64,000 nucleotides of DNA from Mesorhizobium carmichaelinearum (GTDB taxonomy: Bacteria; Pseudomonadota; Alphaproteobacteria; Rhizobiales; Rhizobiaceae): positions 1 to 64,000 of the forward strand of contig NZ_FZQR01000024.1 of NCBI RefSeq assembly GCF_900199455.1. The letters run 5' to 3'. Positions 1 to 8,173 of the stretch are shown here, in pieces (within the stretch, counting starts at the first letter, position 1; each line of letters opens with the position of its first letter). The notes below the pieces were generated by a model. That model saw nothing but the letters and a program-made list of their open reading frames with translations, was not told the DNA's origin and did not search any database. The translations under genes and the position numbers were made by a program.

Positions 1-42
1 CCCAAACCCTGCCCGCCCCCCCTCTCGAACGGTTGCAACACC

Positions 43-414
43 ATGCCGAAGCTCGGTACCGTCACGCCCATCCTGCGCATCTTCGATGTTGCCAAGGCGC
101 ATGAATTCTACCTCGATTTTCTCGGTTTCGAAGTGCAGTTCGAACACCGCTACGAAGACAACACGCCGCTTTACACAGGCATTTATCGCGACGGCTGCGT
201 CTTGCATCTGAGCGAACATCATGGCGACGGCGCGCCGGGCTCTCATCTCCGGATCGAGACGACCGACATTGCGGGACTCCACCACGAGTTGACCGAAAGA
301 AAGTACCGCTTTGCCAGGCCGGGGTTGGAGGAGACCCCTTGGAAGACGAAGGAGATCACGGTCGCCGATCCGTTCGGCAACCGCCTGACCTTCTATGAGG
401 ATGTGAGAGACTGA
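43..414 (+). CDS. VOC (glyoxalase/bleomycin-resistance) family protein
   Basis: The 123-residue protein is a single VOC domain of the glyoxalase/bleomycin-resistance type. It opens with a beta-strand segment TPILRIFDVAKAHEFYLDFLGF, has an HLSEHHGD segment in the middle, and closes with DPFGNRLTFYED, the usual end of a VOC half-module. One module implies a homodimer. The canonical first metal-ligand histidine is not evident, so it may be a binding protein rather than an enzyme. The ATG at 43 gives the normal family length. Its 3' end overlaps the convergent LysR gene by 22 bases. Substrate is unknown. Confidence 0.85.
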   Translation: MPKLGTVTPILRIFDVAKAHEFYLDFLGFEVQFEHRYEDNTPLYTGIYRDGCVLHLSEHHGDGAPGSHLRIETTDIAGLHHELTERKYRFARPGLEETPWKTKEITVADPFGNRLTFYEDVRD

Positions 415-1274
415 CCTTGCCGGTTGACGAACGCCTCGCGGATCGCCTCCTGCATGCCGTCGATCGCCTCGCCTGACGCGTTCGGGCTGCGATGCATCAC
501 CACATTGGAGGAATCGATGTCGCCAAACCCGTCGGCGGACGTCAGTTCGCGGCAACCGTCCGGGATGTTGCTGCGCGAGATCGGCGCGATCGCCAGCCCC
601 GAGGTGACGGCGAGCTTCAGGCCGCCGGTGGTGTCGCTGGTATAGGCGACACGGTAGGCAAGACCGCGCTGCTCCAGCGATTTTATGGCAAAGTCCTTGC
701 ACCAGCTGACCCGGTTGTAGAGCGCGATCGGCACCGGCCGTTCCTCGTGCATGTGATGCAGCGTCGACGTCACCCAGACCGTCGGGTCGTGCATCAGCAC
801 TTCGCCGCCGACCGGATCCTGCCATTCGAACACGACGCATAGATCGAGTTCGCCGGCGGCGAGCGCTGCCAGCTGCGCCTCCGAATGCGCGTAGCGCACG
901 GTGACCTCGACCTTGGTGTGGCGTTTCGAGAATGCGCCCAGCGCGCGCGACAGGATGGCGTGGCCATATTCCTCCGGAATGCCGATGCGCACCGGCCCGC
1001 CGAGCGGCGCCGCCGCCATCGACGCCGCCGTTTCGTCGAGCAGCGAGACGATGCGGCGGGCATTGACGATGAGTTCGCCACCACGCCGCGTCAGCGCGAC
1101 GCCACGTGAGCCGCGCTCGAACAGGCTGTCGCCGACCAGCTCTTCGAGCTTCTTCATCTGCATCGACACGGCCGACTGGGTGCGGCCGGCCTGCTCGGCC
1201 GCCCTGGTGAAATTGCCGGCCTCGGCGATGGCGACAAAGGTGCGCAGCAGATCGCTGTCGAGGGTTGGGCGCAT
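393..1274 (-). CDS. LysR family transcriptional regulator
   Basis: This is a 293-residue LysR-type regulator. An N-terminal winged helix-turn-helix (about residues 8-66, with LLRTFVAIAEAGNFTRAAE and QSAVSMQMKKLE) is followed by a periplasmic-binding-fold effector domain (about 92-285). The gene is divergent from the DMT exporter starting at 1497, so that exporter is the most likely target, in the style of LysR-controlled metabolite exporters. A GTTTG-N8-CAAAC element at 1321-1338 in the shared intergenic region fits the T-N11-A half-site rule. The inducer cannot be read from sequence. Confidence 0.9.
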   Translation of the reverse strand: MRPTLDSDLLRTFVAIAEAGNFTRAAEQAGRTQSAVSMQMKKLEELVGDSLFERGSRGVALTRRGGELIVNARRIVSLLDETAASMAAAPLGGPVRIGIPEEYGHAILSRALGAFSKRHTKVEVTVRYAHSEAQLAALAAGELDLCVVFEWQDPVGGEVLMHDPTVWVTSTLHHMHEERPVPIALYNRVSWCKDFAIKSLEQRGLAYRVAYTSDTTGGLKLAVTSGLAIAPISRSNIPDGCRELTSADGFGDIDSSNVVMHRSPNASGEAIDGMQEAIREAFVNRQGQSLTSS

Positions 1275-1320
1275 GAAAATCCATCATAAGCAGATTTGAT
1301 TGCTGGCATCATTCCAATTC

Positions 1321-1338
1321 GTTTGCAACATGTCAAAC
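1321..1338. promoter_or_regulatory. Candidate LysR operator (GTTTG-N8-CAAAC)
   Basis: A perfect 5-bp inverted repeat with an 8-base spacer lies in the 222-bp gap between the divergent LysR and DMT transporter genes. It satisfies the T-N11-A architecture of LysR-type binding sites. The element is seen directly; the function is inferred from its position. Confidence 0.4.
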
Positions 1339-1496
1339 GCGGGATGATAGTCGTCTCACCCATTGGATATGCGGCTGCGAAATCGGCCGCGGACCAATCA
1401 AGAGTCCTCACTCGTGCCCGCTGCCCGAAACGGTGGCGGGTTCTTTTTACCCGCAGGCGAAAGCTTCGGGTCACACGCGCAGGAGCCGGAACGCAG

Positions 1497-2444
1497 ATGC
1501 AGAATAGGATGGTGCGCGGCATCCTGAGCCTGTGTCTGGGCGTGCTGGTCTTCTCGCTGCAGGACCCGCTCGTCAAGGCCGTATCGAGCGGTTACCCGGT
1601 GACCGAGGTGATGGCGATCCGCTCGATCATCGCCCTGCCGATCCTGATTGTGCTCGTCCACGCCGATGTCGGGCTGCGGGCAGTCCTGTCGAAGCGGTTC
1701 GGCCTGCTGACGATCCGGGCCTTCATTCAGTTCAGCTCCTACACGGTGTATTATCTGGCCATCGCCGCGCTGCCGCTGGCCGATGCGGTGGCGCTCTATT
1801 TCATGGCGCCGCTGTTCATCATGGCGCTGGCCGGCCCCTATCTCGGCGAACGCGTCTCCTGGCAGACGCTGGCGACGGTGCTGATCGGACTGCTTGGCGT
1901 CGTCGTGATGGTGCGCCCCGGCGCCGGCCTGTTCGACTGGGCGGCGCTGCTGTCGCTGGGCTCGGCAGCGCTCTACGGTTTCTCCCAGCTGATGGCGCGT
2001 AAGATCGGCGATACCGAATCGTCCACCGTCATGGCCTTCTATCAGAACGGCGCCTATCTCATCGGCGCTGGCGTGGTCGCCGGCACATTCCATCTGGCCG
2101 GCATAACCCACGCGGTCCACCCGAGCCTGGAGTTCCTGGTGCGGCCGTGGATATGGCCGACGCTGCCGGATTTCCTCAAAATGGCCGCCTGCGGTTTCGT
2201 CGCCTCCGCCGGCATGATCCTTCTGTCGCAGGGCTACAGGCTGGCGCCGGCCAACCGCGTCGCCACCTTCGAATACACCGGCATTCTGTGGTCGCCGCTC
2301 TGGGGTTTCCTGTTCTTCGCCGAGGTGCCCAGGTCAACGACCGTCATCGGCGCGGCCCTGATCATCGGCGCCGGCCTGCTGGCGCTGAACATCGGACGGC
2401 GCGTGAGTACGGCGCCGGTGCTTGCTATCAGAGATCCAGCCTGA
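1497..2444 (+). CDS. DMT superfamily (EamA) transporter
   Basis: A 315-residue inner-membrane protein with two EamA repeats and about ten hydrophobic helices, typical of drug/metabolite exporters. An ATG at 1296 in the same frame is open, but the stretch 1296-1496 encodes arginine-rich, non-hydrophobic residues. The ATG at 1497 follows AGGAG at 1481-1485 and begins directly before the first helix (MVRGILSLCLGVLVFSL), so I use 1497. Divergent from a LysR gene that probably controls it. The substrate is unknown; amino acids or small metabolites are usual for the family. Confidence 0.85.
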   Translation: MQNRMVRGILSLCLGVLVFSLQDPLVKAVSSGYPVTEVMAIRSIIALPILIVLVHADVGLRAVLSKRFGLLTIRAFIQFSSYTVYYLAIAALPLADAVALYFMAPLFIMALAGPYLGERVSWQTLATVLIGLLGVVVMVRPGAGLFDWAALLSLGSAALYGFSQLMARKIGDTESSTVMAFYQNGAYLIGAGVVAGTFHLAGITHAVHPSLEFLVRPWIWPTLPDFLKMAACGFVASAGMILLSQGYRLAPANRVATFEYTGILWSPLWGFLFFAEVPRSTTVIGAALIIGAGLLALNIGRRVSTAPVLAIRDPA

Positions 2445-2816
2445 TCAAGCGAAGCAGATCAGCGCCCGTTCGACGCGCGAGCGGATTTCGGCCAGAGTAA
2501 AGGGCTTTTGCACGACATCGAGGATGATGCCGTCCAACTCCTCGGCGCGCTCGCGCTGGTCGGCATAACCGGTCATCAGCATGATCTTCATCGCCGGGAA
2601 AAGGGCGGCGGCCGCGATCGCCATCTCGATGCCGTCCATTTCCGGCATGCGGATATCGGAGACGACGAGATCGTAACCGCCATGCGCGGCGCGGATCAGC
2701 GCCAGGCCTTGGGCGCCGTCGGCGGCGATATCGATTGCGTGGCCGGCGCGTTCAAGCGCGCGGGCAGCGAGGGTACGGACGGATTCATCGTCCTCGACGA
2801 TCAGAAGCTTTGCCAT
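2445..2816 (-). CDS. Single-domain response regulator (CheY-like receiver)
   Basis: The 123-residue protein is a stand-alone receiver domain. The acidic pair sits in LLIVEDDESV, the phospho-acceptor aspartate in LVVSDIRMPEMDG, the conserved Thr in MLMTGYA and the lysine in VVQKPF. There is no output domain, so it should act by protein contact or in a phosphorelay. A TTG at 2825 would add three residues; the ATG at 2816 gives the standard MAKLLIVEDD start. It resembles CpdR-type single receivers in architecture only, and I cannot assign it to that family. It is convergent with the exporter gene, with which it abuts without a gap. Confidence 0.88.
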   Translation of the reverse strand: MAKLLIVEDDESVRTLAARALERAGHAIDIAADGAQGLALIRAAHGGYDLVVSDIRMPEMDGIEMAIAAAALFPAMKIMLMTGYADQRERAEELDGIILDVVQKPFTLAEIRSRVERALICFA

Positions 2817-2935
2817 GGCCGGCAATTTGGCCGCGAAAAGTTGACTTTTTCTGAAGGTACCCAGCGCCTGACCGGGCTAATTTTTCCGCCGCCGTTAAGG
2901 CCTTTTTCAGAACTTGTCGGCGCAAGGCAACGGCC

Positions 2936-3478
2936 TCACGCGTCGCCTTTCACGACACCCACGAACGGCAATTCACGGAAGGCGTGCGCGACATCCATGC
3001 CATAGCCGACGACGAAATAATCGGGGCAGTCGAAGCCGACATAATCAGCGGTGAGCGCGGTCTGGCGGCGCATGCGCTTGTCGAGCAGCACGGCGATGGC
3101 ACAACTTTTCGCGCCACGCGACAGCATCAGGTCACGGGTGAAAGTCAGCGTCTTGCCCGATTCCAGAATGTCGTCGATCAGCAGCACGTCGCGGCCGGCA
3201 ACCTCATTGTCGATGTCGCGCAGCACCCTCACCTCGCCGCTGGTGGTACCGGCGCCATAGCTGGAAATGAAGATGAACTCGACCTCGGGCGACAGGCCGA
3301 CATCATGCATGGCACGGATCAGGTCGGCGGCGAAAATGAACGAGCCCTTCAGCACCGAAATCACCAGCAGATCATGGTAATCGTGCTCGGCAATCTCCTT
3401 GGCGAGTTCGAGATTGCGGCGCGCGATCGCCGATGCCGAAAACAGGACTTCGATGTCCTTGTCGCGTACGATTGGCAT
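2936..3478 (-). CDS. hpt: Hypoxanthine phosphoribosyltransferase
   Basis: A 180-residue type I phosphoribosyltransferase of purine salvage. It joins hypoxanthine or guanine to PRPP in the cytoplasm. The PRPP-binding loop is clear in DVLLIDDILESGKTL, and VISVLKGSFIFAADL and YVGFDCPDYFVVGYGMD match the family. An in-frame GTG at 3505 is possible, but the ATG at 3478 is preceded by GAGGGGG at good spacing and gives the standard length. The gene is monocistronic, with a large palindromic repeat upstream. Confidence 0.93.
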   Translation of the reverse strand: MPIVRDKDIEVLFSASAIARRNLELAKEIAEHDYHDLLVISVLKGSFIFAADLIRAMHDVGLSPEVEFIFISSYGAGTTSGEVRVLRDIDNEVAGRDVLLIDDILESGKTLTFTRDLMLSRGAKSCAIAVLLDKRMRRQTALTADYVGFDCPDYFVVGYGMDVAHAFRELPFVGVVKGDA

Positions 3479-3520
3479 TTTTCGCCCCCTCAAGTTTTTA
3501 CCCACACGCCTTCACACCGA

Positions 3521-3661
3521 GCGTGTGTTGAGATTCAGGTCAGGCCGAGCCGGAACGGTGGTTCGCGAGAACCGGAGCGGAGCGTACTTTTCGTACGTGA
3601 GCACCGGAGGCGCAGGGAACCGCCGTTTGCAGGCCGGCCTCACCTGAATATCGACGCACGC
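3521..3661. repeat. 141-bp hyphenated palindromic repeat
   Basis: The outer arms (3521-3546 and 3636-3661) are complementary at 22 of 26 positions, and two of the mismatches become G-U pairs in RNA. The interior is GC-rich and carries a further small palindrome around 3590-3603 (GCGTAC and GTACGT). It fills nearly the whole gap between hpt and the next gene and covers that gene's stop codon. I recall near-identical intergenic elements in Mesorhizobium genomes, which a genome-wide search would confirm. Confidence 0.65.
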
Positions 3662-4302
3662 TATTCGGCGAAGGTGACCAACACAGTCCTTACGCCGTTC
3701 TTAGGCACGTCGAGCCGGCTGGCAAAGCCGAATCTTTCGCCCGATGCCAGCGAATGGCCGGATGTCCCCAACGTATAACGGGTTGTGCGTCCGTCATTGC
3801 CGGTAACCCGGATTTCGAGCGGCGGCATTGTCGCCGGTCCTGTCCCGTCATTGGCGGCCTCGCCATCGACGAACAGCACCGGATTGGCCCCCGAGGCGTC
3901 GACGTGCGAGGTGACGCCTGAAATGGTCAGCGCCGATGCTTGAGCGCCGGACAGGAACGGCGCCTGGCGCACCAGCGCATGGCCGCCGGAGACCCAGAAG
4001 GCGGCCAAGGCGGCACCAATGCCGGCGATCCAGAAAATCGGCCCGCCGCGGACGGCTGGTGGCCGTTCCGCAGGCGCTTCCGGCTTGCGCAGCATGTCCA
4101 TGCCTTCGATGGACGGCGTGACAATCAGGCGCGGCGGCGGTGAAACACTTTCCACGGTAGGGACAAGGCGCGGCATCACTTCATAGTCGGCATCGACGAT
4201 ATCGGCCGCCGGGCCGCGCACGATCCGGTCCGCCGCGGCAATTGCCGGGGCATCGGTCATGATTTCGCCGGAAACCGGGCGCGCGGTTCGTTCGTCAGCC
4301 AT
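3661..4302 (-). CDS. Hypothetical single-pass membrane protein with C-terminal beta domain
   Basis: I do not recognise a named family with certainty. The protein (213 residues from the ATG at 4302; ATG 4305 and TTG 4353 are alternatives) has a proline-rich cytoplasmic N-terminus, one transmembrane helix (GGPIFWIAGIGAALAAFWVSGG) and a C-terminal beta-rich region similar in layout to DUF3426 domains. In related genomes the gene next to ftsE often encodes an MJ0042 zinc-ribbon protein with this layout; no CxxC pairs are present here. It is divergent from ftsE and shares its CtrA-like regulatory region. Confidence 0.6.
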   Translation of the reverse strand: MADERTARPVSGEIMTDAPAIAAADRIVRGPAADIVDADYEVMPRLVPTVESVSPPPRLIVTPSIEGMDMLRKPEAPAERPPAVRGGPIFWIAGIGAALAAFWVSGGHALVRQAPFLSGAQASALTISGVTSHVDASGANPVLFVDGEAANDGTGPATMPPLEIRVTGNDGRTTRYTLGTSGHSLASGERFGFASRLDVPKNGVRTVLVTFAE

Positions 4303-4409
4303 CATGGCCCCGTTATTGCGCGTGTTCGCTTTTCGTTTCTTTTGCGTAAACAAAAATGGTTAACGCTTCCCCACCGGAGCCCTCGTGACGTGCCGAAACA
4401 ACCCAGGAA

Positions 4410-4426
4410 TTAACCGCCGGTTAACC
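4410..4426. promoter_or_regulatory. Consensus CtrA-type site upstream of ftsE
   Basis: TTAA-N7-TTAACC occurs at 4410-4426, an exact match to the alphaproteobacterial cell-cycle regulator CtrA consensus TTAA-N7-TTAA(C). It lies 69 bases upstream of the ftsE start. A further TTAAC half-site is at 4360-4364, close to the divergent gene. Seen directly; regulation is inferred. Confidence 0.55.
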
Positions 4427-4494
4427 ATGCCGGCCGATGGTCTTTTCGCAGAACAGGCAGGCTTGGCACTGCCAGGAATTTCAGGTCGTCGAAA

Positions 4495-5154
4495 TTGATT
4501 CGCTTCGAAAATGTCGGCCTCCGCTATGGCATGGGTCCGGAAATCCTCCGCGACATCTCCCTGCATATACCGGAGCGCTCCTTCCAGTTCCTGAGCGGCC
4601 CTTCGGGCGCCGGCAAGACGACGTTGCTGCGCCTTTTGTTCATGTCGCTGAAACCAACGCGCGGGCTGATCACCATTTTCGGCAAGGACCGCTCACGCAT
4701 CTCGCGCACCGAACTGCCGCATTTGCGGCGCCGGATCGGCGTGGTGTTCCAGGATTTTCGCCTGCTCGACCACATGACCACCTATGAGAATGTCGCGCTG
4801 CCGCTGCGCGTGCGTGGGCGCGAGGAAGCGAGCTACCGCACCGATGTCACCGAGCTGCTGAAATGGGTGGGGCTGGGCGAGCGCATGCATGTGCTGCCGC
4901 CGGTGCTTTCGGGCGGCGAGAAGCAGCGCGCCGCCATCGCCCGTGCCCTGATCGAACAGCCGGAGATCCTGCTGGCCGACGAGCCGACCGGCAATGTCGA
5001 TCCGCCGCTGGCGCGACGGCTGCTGCGGCTCTTCATCGAGCTCAATCGTCTCGGCACCGCCGTGGTGATCGCCACTCACGACCTTGGCCTGATGGAACAG
5101 GTCGACGCGCGCCGCATGATCCTGGCCGGCGGAAGGCTGGACATCTATGACTGA
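4495..5154 (+). CDS. ftsE: Cell division ATP-binding protein FtsE
   Basis: A 219-residue ABC ATPase that partners FtsX in the divisome and controls peptidoglycan hydrolysis at the septum. Walker A GPSGAGKT at 35-42, Q-loop VFQDFRL near 84-90, signature LSGGE at 138-142 and Walker B ILLADEP at 158-164 are all intact. Translation starts at TTG (4495), giving the usual MIRFENVGLRYG N-terminus. The 3' end overlaps ftsX by 8 bases, indicating translational coupling. Confidence 0.95.
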   Translation: MIRFENVGLRYGMGPEILRDISLHIPERSFQFLSGPSGAGKTTLLRLLFMSLKPTRGLITIFGKDRSRISRTELPHLRRRIGVVFQDFRLLDHMTTYENVALPLRVRGREEASYRTDVTELLKWVGLGERMHVLPPVLSGGEKQRAAIARALIEQPEILLADEPTGNVDPPLARRLLRLFIELNRLGTAVVIATHDLGLMEQVDARRMILAGGRLDIYD

Positions 5155-6139
5155 CCTGTCCGCCGAACATCTCGAAGAGCATCAGCAGGAAGCCGAGGCC
5201 GCCGAGGCAAGGCCGCGCGTCCAACGCCGGATGGCGCCGATCGTGCCGGCGCAGAATATCGCCGGACGCGCCCTGGTGCTGGTCATCGCCATCATGACCT
5301 TCCTGTCCTGCCTGACCTTCGGCGCGGTGACGCTGGTGCGTGACACCGCTTCGGTCTGGGAGAACCAGATCTCGCGCGAGGCGACGATCCAGATCAAGCC
5401 GGCCGACGGCCTCGACATGGAGGCAGCCCTTGCCCAGGCCTCGCAGATCGCCGGCGAATTCCCCGGTGTCAAATCGACAAGGATCATCGACCGCGACGCG
5501 ACGGCAAGGCTGCTGGAGCCATGGCTTGGTTCGGGCCTCAACATCGACGAGCTGCCGGTGCCGCGCCTGATCATCGTCACCATCGACGAGAACAGCCCGC
5601 CCGACTTCACCGCCATGCGCGCCGCGATCACGCCGAAACTGCCGAGTGCATCGCTCGACGATCACCGCACCTGGGTCGACCGGCTGGTGGCCATGGCCCG
5701 CACCACGGTGACCATCGGCATTGCCGTGCTGGCGCTGATGCTGTCGGCGACGGTGCTGACCGTGGTGTTCGCCACCCGCGGCGCCATGGCCGGCAATGGC
5801 CACATCATCGAGGTGCTGCATTTCGTCGGCGCCGAGGCGGCCTTCATCGCGCGCGAATTCCGCCGGCATTTCCTGGTCACCGGCATGAAGGGTGCTGCCG
5901 CCGGCGGCGCGGCGGCGGTCCTCGTTTTCATCGTCTTTTCCTGGTGGTCGTCGCGCAACATGGCGACGCCGCAGGCTGACCAGGCAACCGCTTTGTTCGG
6001 CAATTTCGCCATCGGTTCGGCGGGCTATCTCGGCGTCGTCCTGATGGTGCTGGTGATCGGCGCGCTGACTGCGGCAACCTCGCATGCCACCGTCGTCGCC
6101 TATCTCAGCGATATCGACGTTCGCCAACCCGACGCATGA
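5147..6139 (+). CDS. ftsX: Cell division protein FtsX
   Basis: The 330-residue membrane partner of FtsE. A cytoplasmic N-terminus of about 40 residues leads to a first helix (ALVLVIAIMTFLSCLTFGAV), a periplasmic domain (about 65-170), and three further helices in the C-terminal half (ITIAVLALMLSATVLT-like, AAAVLVFIVFSWW, GYLGVVLMVLVIGALTAA), the four-helix FtsX layout. The ATG lies inside the end of ftsE. Together they form a type VII ABC complex that regulates amidase or endopeptidase activity at division. Confidence 0.93.
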   Translation: MTDLSAEHLEEHQQEAEAAEARPRVQRRMAPIVPAQNIAGRALVLVIAIMTFLSCLTFGAVTLVRDTASVWENQISREATIQIKPADGLDMEAALAQASQIAGEFPGVKSTRIIDRDATARLLEPWLGSGLNIDELPVPRLIIVTIDENSPPDFTAMRAAITPKLPSASLDDHRTWVDRLVAMARTTVTIGIAVLALMLSATVLTVVFATRGAMAGNGHIIEVLHFVGAEAAFIAREFRRHFLVTGMKGAAAGGAAAVLVFIVFSWWSSRNMATPQADQATALFGNFAIGSAGYLGVVLMVLVIGALTAATSHATVVAYLSDIDVRQPDA

Positions 6140-6249
6140 AAAGGGACATGCTTTGGCGTGGATGGAAGCAAAGTGATCACGGATGGAGAACCGGTGTAAC
6201 GCAAATTGCGTCTTTTACCTACCAAAGACCGCATTTCGGGATTAACCAT

Positions 6250-6975
6250 ATGGCTATGGACGTGCGGAATTCGACCGGGACGGTTGGACAGATGCCAGTG
6301 GTGGTTGCGCGTCTGCGCGACCACGGCGGGATTAGCCGTTTAAAGACCGCACTGCGGATATCCGCGCTCTCCCTCCTCGTCCTTGCAACCTTGTTTGCCG
6401 GCGGCTTCGGCTGGTTCGCCAACAAGGTCGCCCATCTGACCACGCCCGCCAACCCGGCCAAGGCCGATGCCATCATCGTGCTCACCGGTGGCCAGTCGCG
6501 CCTCGACGCCGCGATGGATCTGCTGGCGTCCGGCAAGGGCGAGCGGCTGTTGATCAGCGGCGTGCATCCTTCCGCCAGCCGTCGCCAGCTCCAGGTCGCG
6601 ACCGGTGGCGACAAGAAATTGTTTTCCTGCTGCGTCGATATCGACCGGGCCGCGCTCGACACGATCGGCAATGCCGAGGAAAGCGCCAAATGGGTCGAAA
6701 GCCACGCTTATGGCACCGTGATCCTCGTCACCAACAACTACCACATGCCGCGCAGCCTGCTGGAAATGGGCCGCCTGCTGCATGGCGCCAAGCTGGAACC
6801 CTACCCGGTGGTCAATTCCAACCTCGACAATGGCGGCTGGCTGACCAAGCCACGGGCGTTGCGTGTGCTGTTCACCGAATACACCAAATATCTGCTGGCG
6901 CTGGCGCGCGGCATCGTGCCGATGAAGCCAACCCCAGACGGCATCGCGCTGGCCGAGACCGCGGCCGGCGGCTGA
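6250..6975 (+). CDS. YdcF family (DUF218) membrane protein
   Basis: A 241-residue protein with one N-terminal helix (LRISALSLLVLATLFAGGFG) and a periplasmic DUF218 domain. The domain shows the family motifs ADAIIVLTGGQSRLDAA, GERLLISGVHP, and LVTNNYHMPRS. Members are linked to envelope polysaccharide metabolism (ElyC/SanA type). The frame is open from an ATG at 6136 overlapping the ftsX stop, but 6139-6249 is lower in GC and looks non-coding. ATG 6250 follows GGGA at suitable spacing; 6256 is also possible. Its place behind ftsEX suggests an envelope role. Confidence 0.8.
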   Translation: MAMDVRNSTGTVGQMPVVVARLRDHGGISRLKTALRISALSLLVLATLFAGGFGWFANKVAHLTTPANPAKADAIIVLTGGQSRLDAAMDLLASGKGERLLISGVHPSASRRQLQVATGGDKKLFSCCVDIDRAALDTIGNAEESAKWVESHAYGTVILVTNNYHMPRSLLEMGRLLHGAKLEPYPVVNSNLDNGGWLTKPRALRVLFTEYTKYLLALARGIVPMKPTPDGIALAETAAGG

Positions 6976-6983
6976 TCCAGGCA

Positions 6984-7616
6984 TCAGTCCTTGGCGGTAG
7001 CGCCTGACATCCCCTTGAGACGCGCGACCTCCTGTTCAAGGTGCTGAATGCGCTTGTCCCGCTCGCCAAGCGCTGCAGCCACATCAGCCGCCTCGAAACG
7101 CTGCGGGATGTGTTGCGGGCAGTTGGAATCCCAGGCCGAGACCGTGAACAGGATGACCTGTTCGGGCCGCGCCTTGTAATCCCCAGGCATCAGCTTCGCC
7201 ATCAGTTCAGTATCGCCTTCGACGACGCGCGCCGTACCCCAGATCTTGATGCGCTGGCGCAGCATGTAGTCGATCAGGAACAGGAAGGCGCGTGGATTGT
7301 CCGCCAGATTGCCCTGTGTGATGAACTGCCTGTTGCCGGAAAAATCCGCGAAGCCGATCGTCTTTTCGTCCAGCACCTTGAGAAAGCCGGCCGGCCCGCC
7401 GCGATGCTGGATATAGGGTTGGCCATCGCCATTGGCCGTCGACAGGAAGATGCTGGTCTGCATCTCGATGAAGGCGGCAAGGTCCGGTGTGATGACGGCC
7501 TGCCAGCCACCACGCTCCTCGACGCGGGCGTAAGACTGGCGCGAACCCTTGCGCGCCTGGATCGCCTTGACGGTCGGCGTGAAGGCGACATCACTGGTGA
7601 AAGCATGCGCGTCCAT
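6984..7616 (-). CDS. Pyridoxamine 5'-phosphate oxidase family (FMN split-barrel) protein
   Basis: A 210-residue flavin-binding split-barrel protein. It has the segments FLSTANGDGQPYIQHRGGPAGFLKVLDEKTIGFADF and GNRQFITQGNLADNPRAFLFLIDY typical of this family of flavin oxidoreductases, and it ends in a coiled-coil-like tail (ERDKRIQHLEQEVARLKG). The ATG at 7616 is chosen for its perfect AAGGAGG six to seven bases upstream; a longer frame to 7679 lacks one. It is the last gene of a three-gene minus-strand set with the NTF2-like and AhpD-like genes, divergent from a LysR regulator. Confidence 0.85.
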   Translation of the reverse strand: MDAHAFTSDVAFTPTVKAIQARKGSRQSYARVEERGGWQAVITPDLAAFIEMQTSIFLSTANGDGQPYIQHRGGPAGFLKVLDEKTIGFADFSGNRQFITQGNLADNPRAFLFLIDYMLRQRIKIWGTARVVEGDTELMAKLMPGDYKARPEQVILFTVSAWDSNCPQHIPQRFEAADVAAALGERDKRIQHLEQEVARLKGMSGATAKD

Positions 7617-7644
7617 CGAAAGCCTCCTTACTCGGAACCGGTTT

Positions 7645-8115
7645 TTAAAGCCCGAGCTCCGACAATGTTGGATGGTCATCCGGGCGGCGCCCGAGCGGCC
7701 AATGGTACTTGCGGTCGGCTTCCGCGATCGGCAGGTCGTTGATGCTGGCGATACGCAGGCGCATCAGCCCGTGCTCGTCGAACTCCCAATTCTCATTGCC
7801 GTAGCTGCGGAACCAGGAGCCGCTGTCGTCGTGCCATTCATAGGCGAAGCGCACGGCGATGCGATTGCCGTGAAACGCCCAGACCTCCTTGATCAGCCGA
7901 TAGTCGAACTCGCGGCTCCATTTGCGTGCCAGGAAGGCCTGGATAGCATCGCGACCCTGCAGGAATTCAGCGCGGTTGCGCCAGCGGCTGTCGGTCGTAT
8001 AGGCGAGCGCGACCCGTGCCGGATCGCGCGAATTCCAGGCATCCTCGGCCATCCGCGCCTTTTGCGCTGCGGTCTCGGCGGTGAAAGGCGGAAGCGGCGG
8101 GCGGCTTTCAGACAT
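7645..8115 (-). CDS. NTF2-like / SnoaL-like protein (DUF1348)
   Basis: A 156-residue cystatin-barrel protein of the DUF1348 group. It shows [26 protein letters not shown], the [14 protein letters not shown] segment and the [18 protein letters not shown] end that mark this family. The enzymatic role, if any, is unknown; the fold binds small molecules in a conical pocket. It is the middle gene of the three-gene set between the AhpD-like gene (58-bp gap) and the FMN split-barrel gene (28-bp gap), probably co-transcribed. Confidence 0.85.
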   Translation of the reverse strand: MSESRPPLPPFTAETAAQKARMAEDAWNSRDPARVALAYTTDSRWRNRAEFLQGRDAIQAFLARKWSREFDYRLIKEVWAFHGNRIAVRFAYEWHDDSGSWFRSYGNENWEFDEHGLMRLRIASINDLPIAEADRKYHWPLGRRPDDHPTLSELGL

Positions 8116-8173
8116 GGGAATCCTCTACGGCATGAAGGGCGGGACCGGCGGACACCGCCAGCCCTTTCCGGAT

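Noticed and set aside
5042-6127. A 361-codon minus-strand open frame across ftsX
   Set aside because: It reads as His/Arg/Gly-rich text typical of an antisense frame in high-GC DNA. FtsX on the plus strand explains the region.
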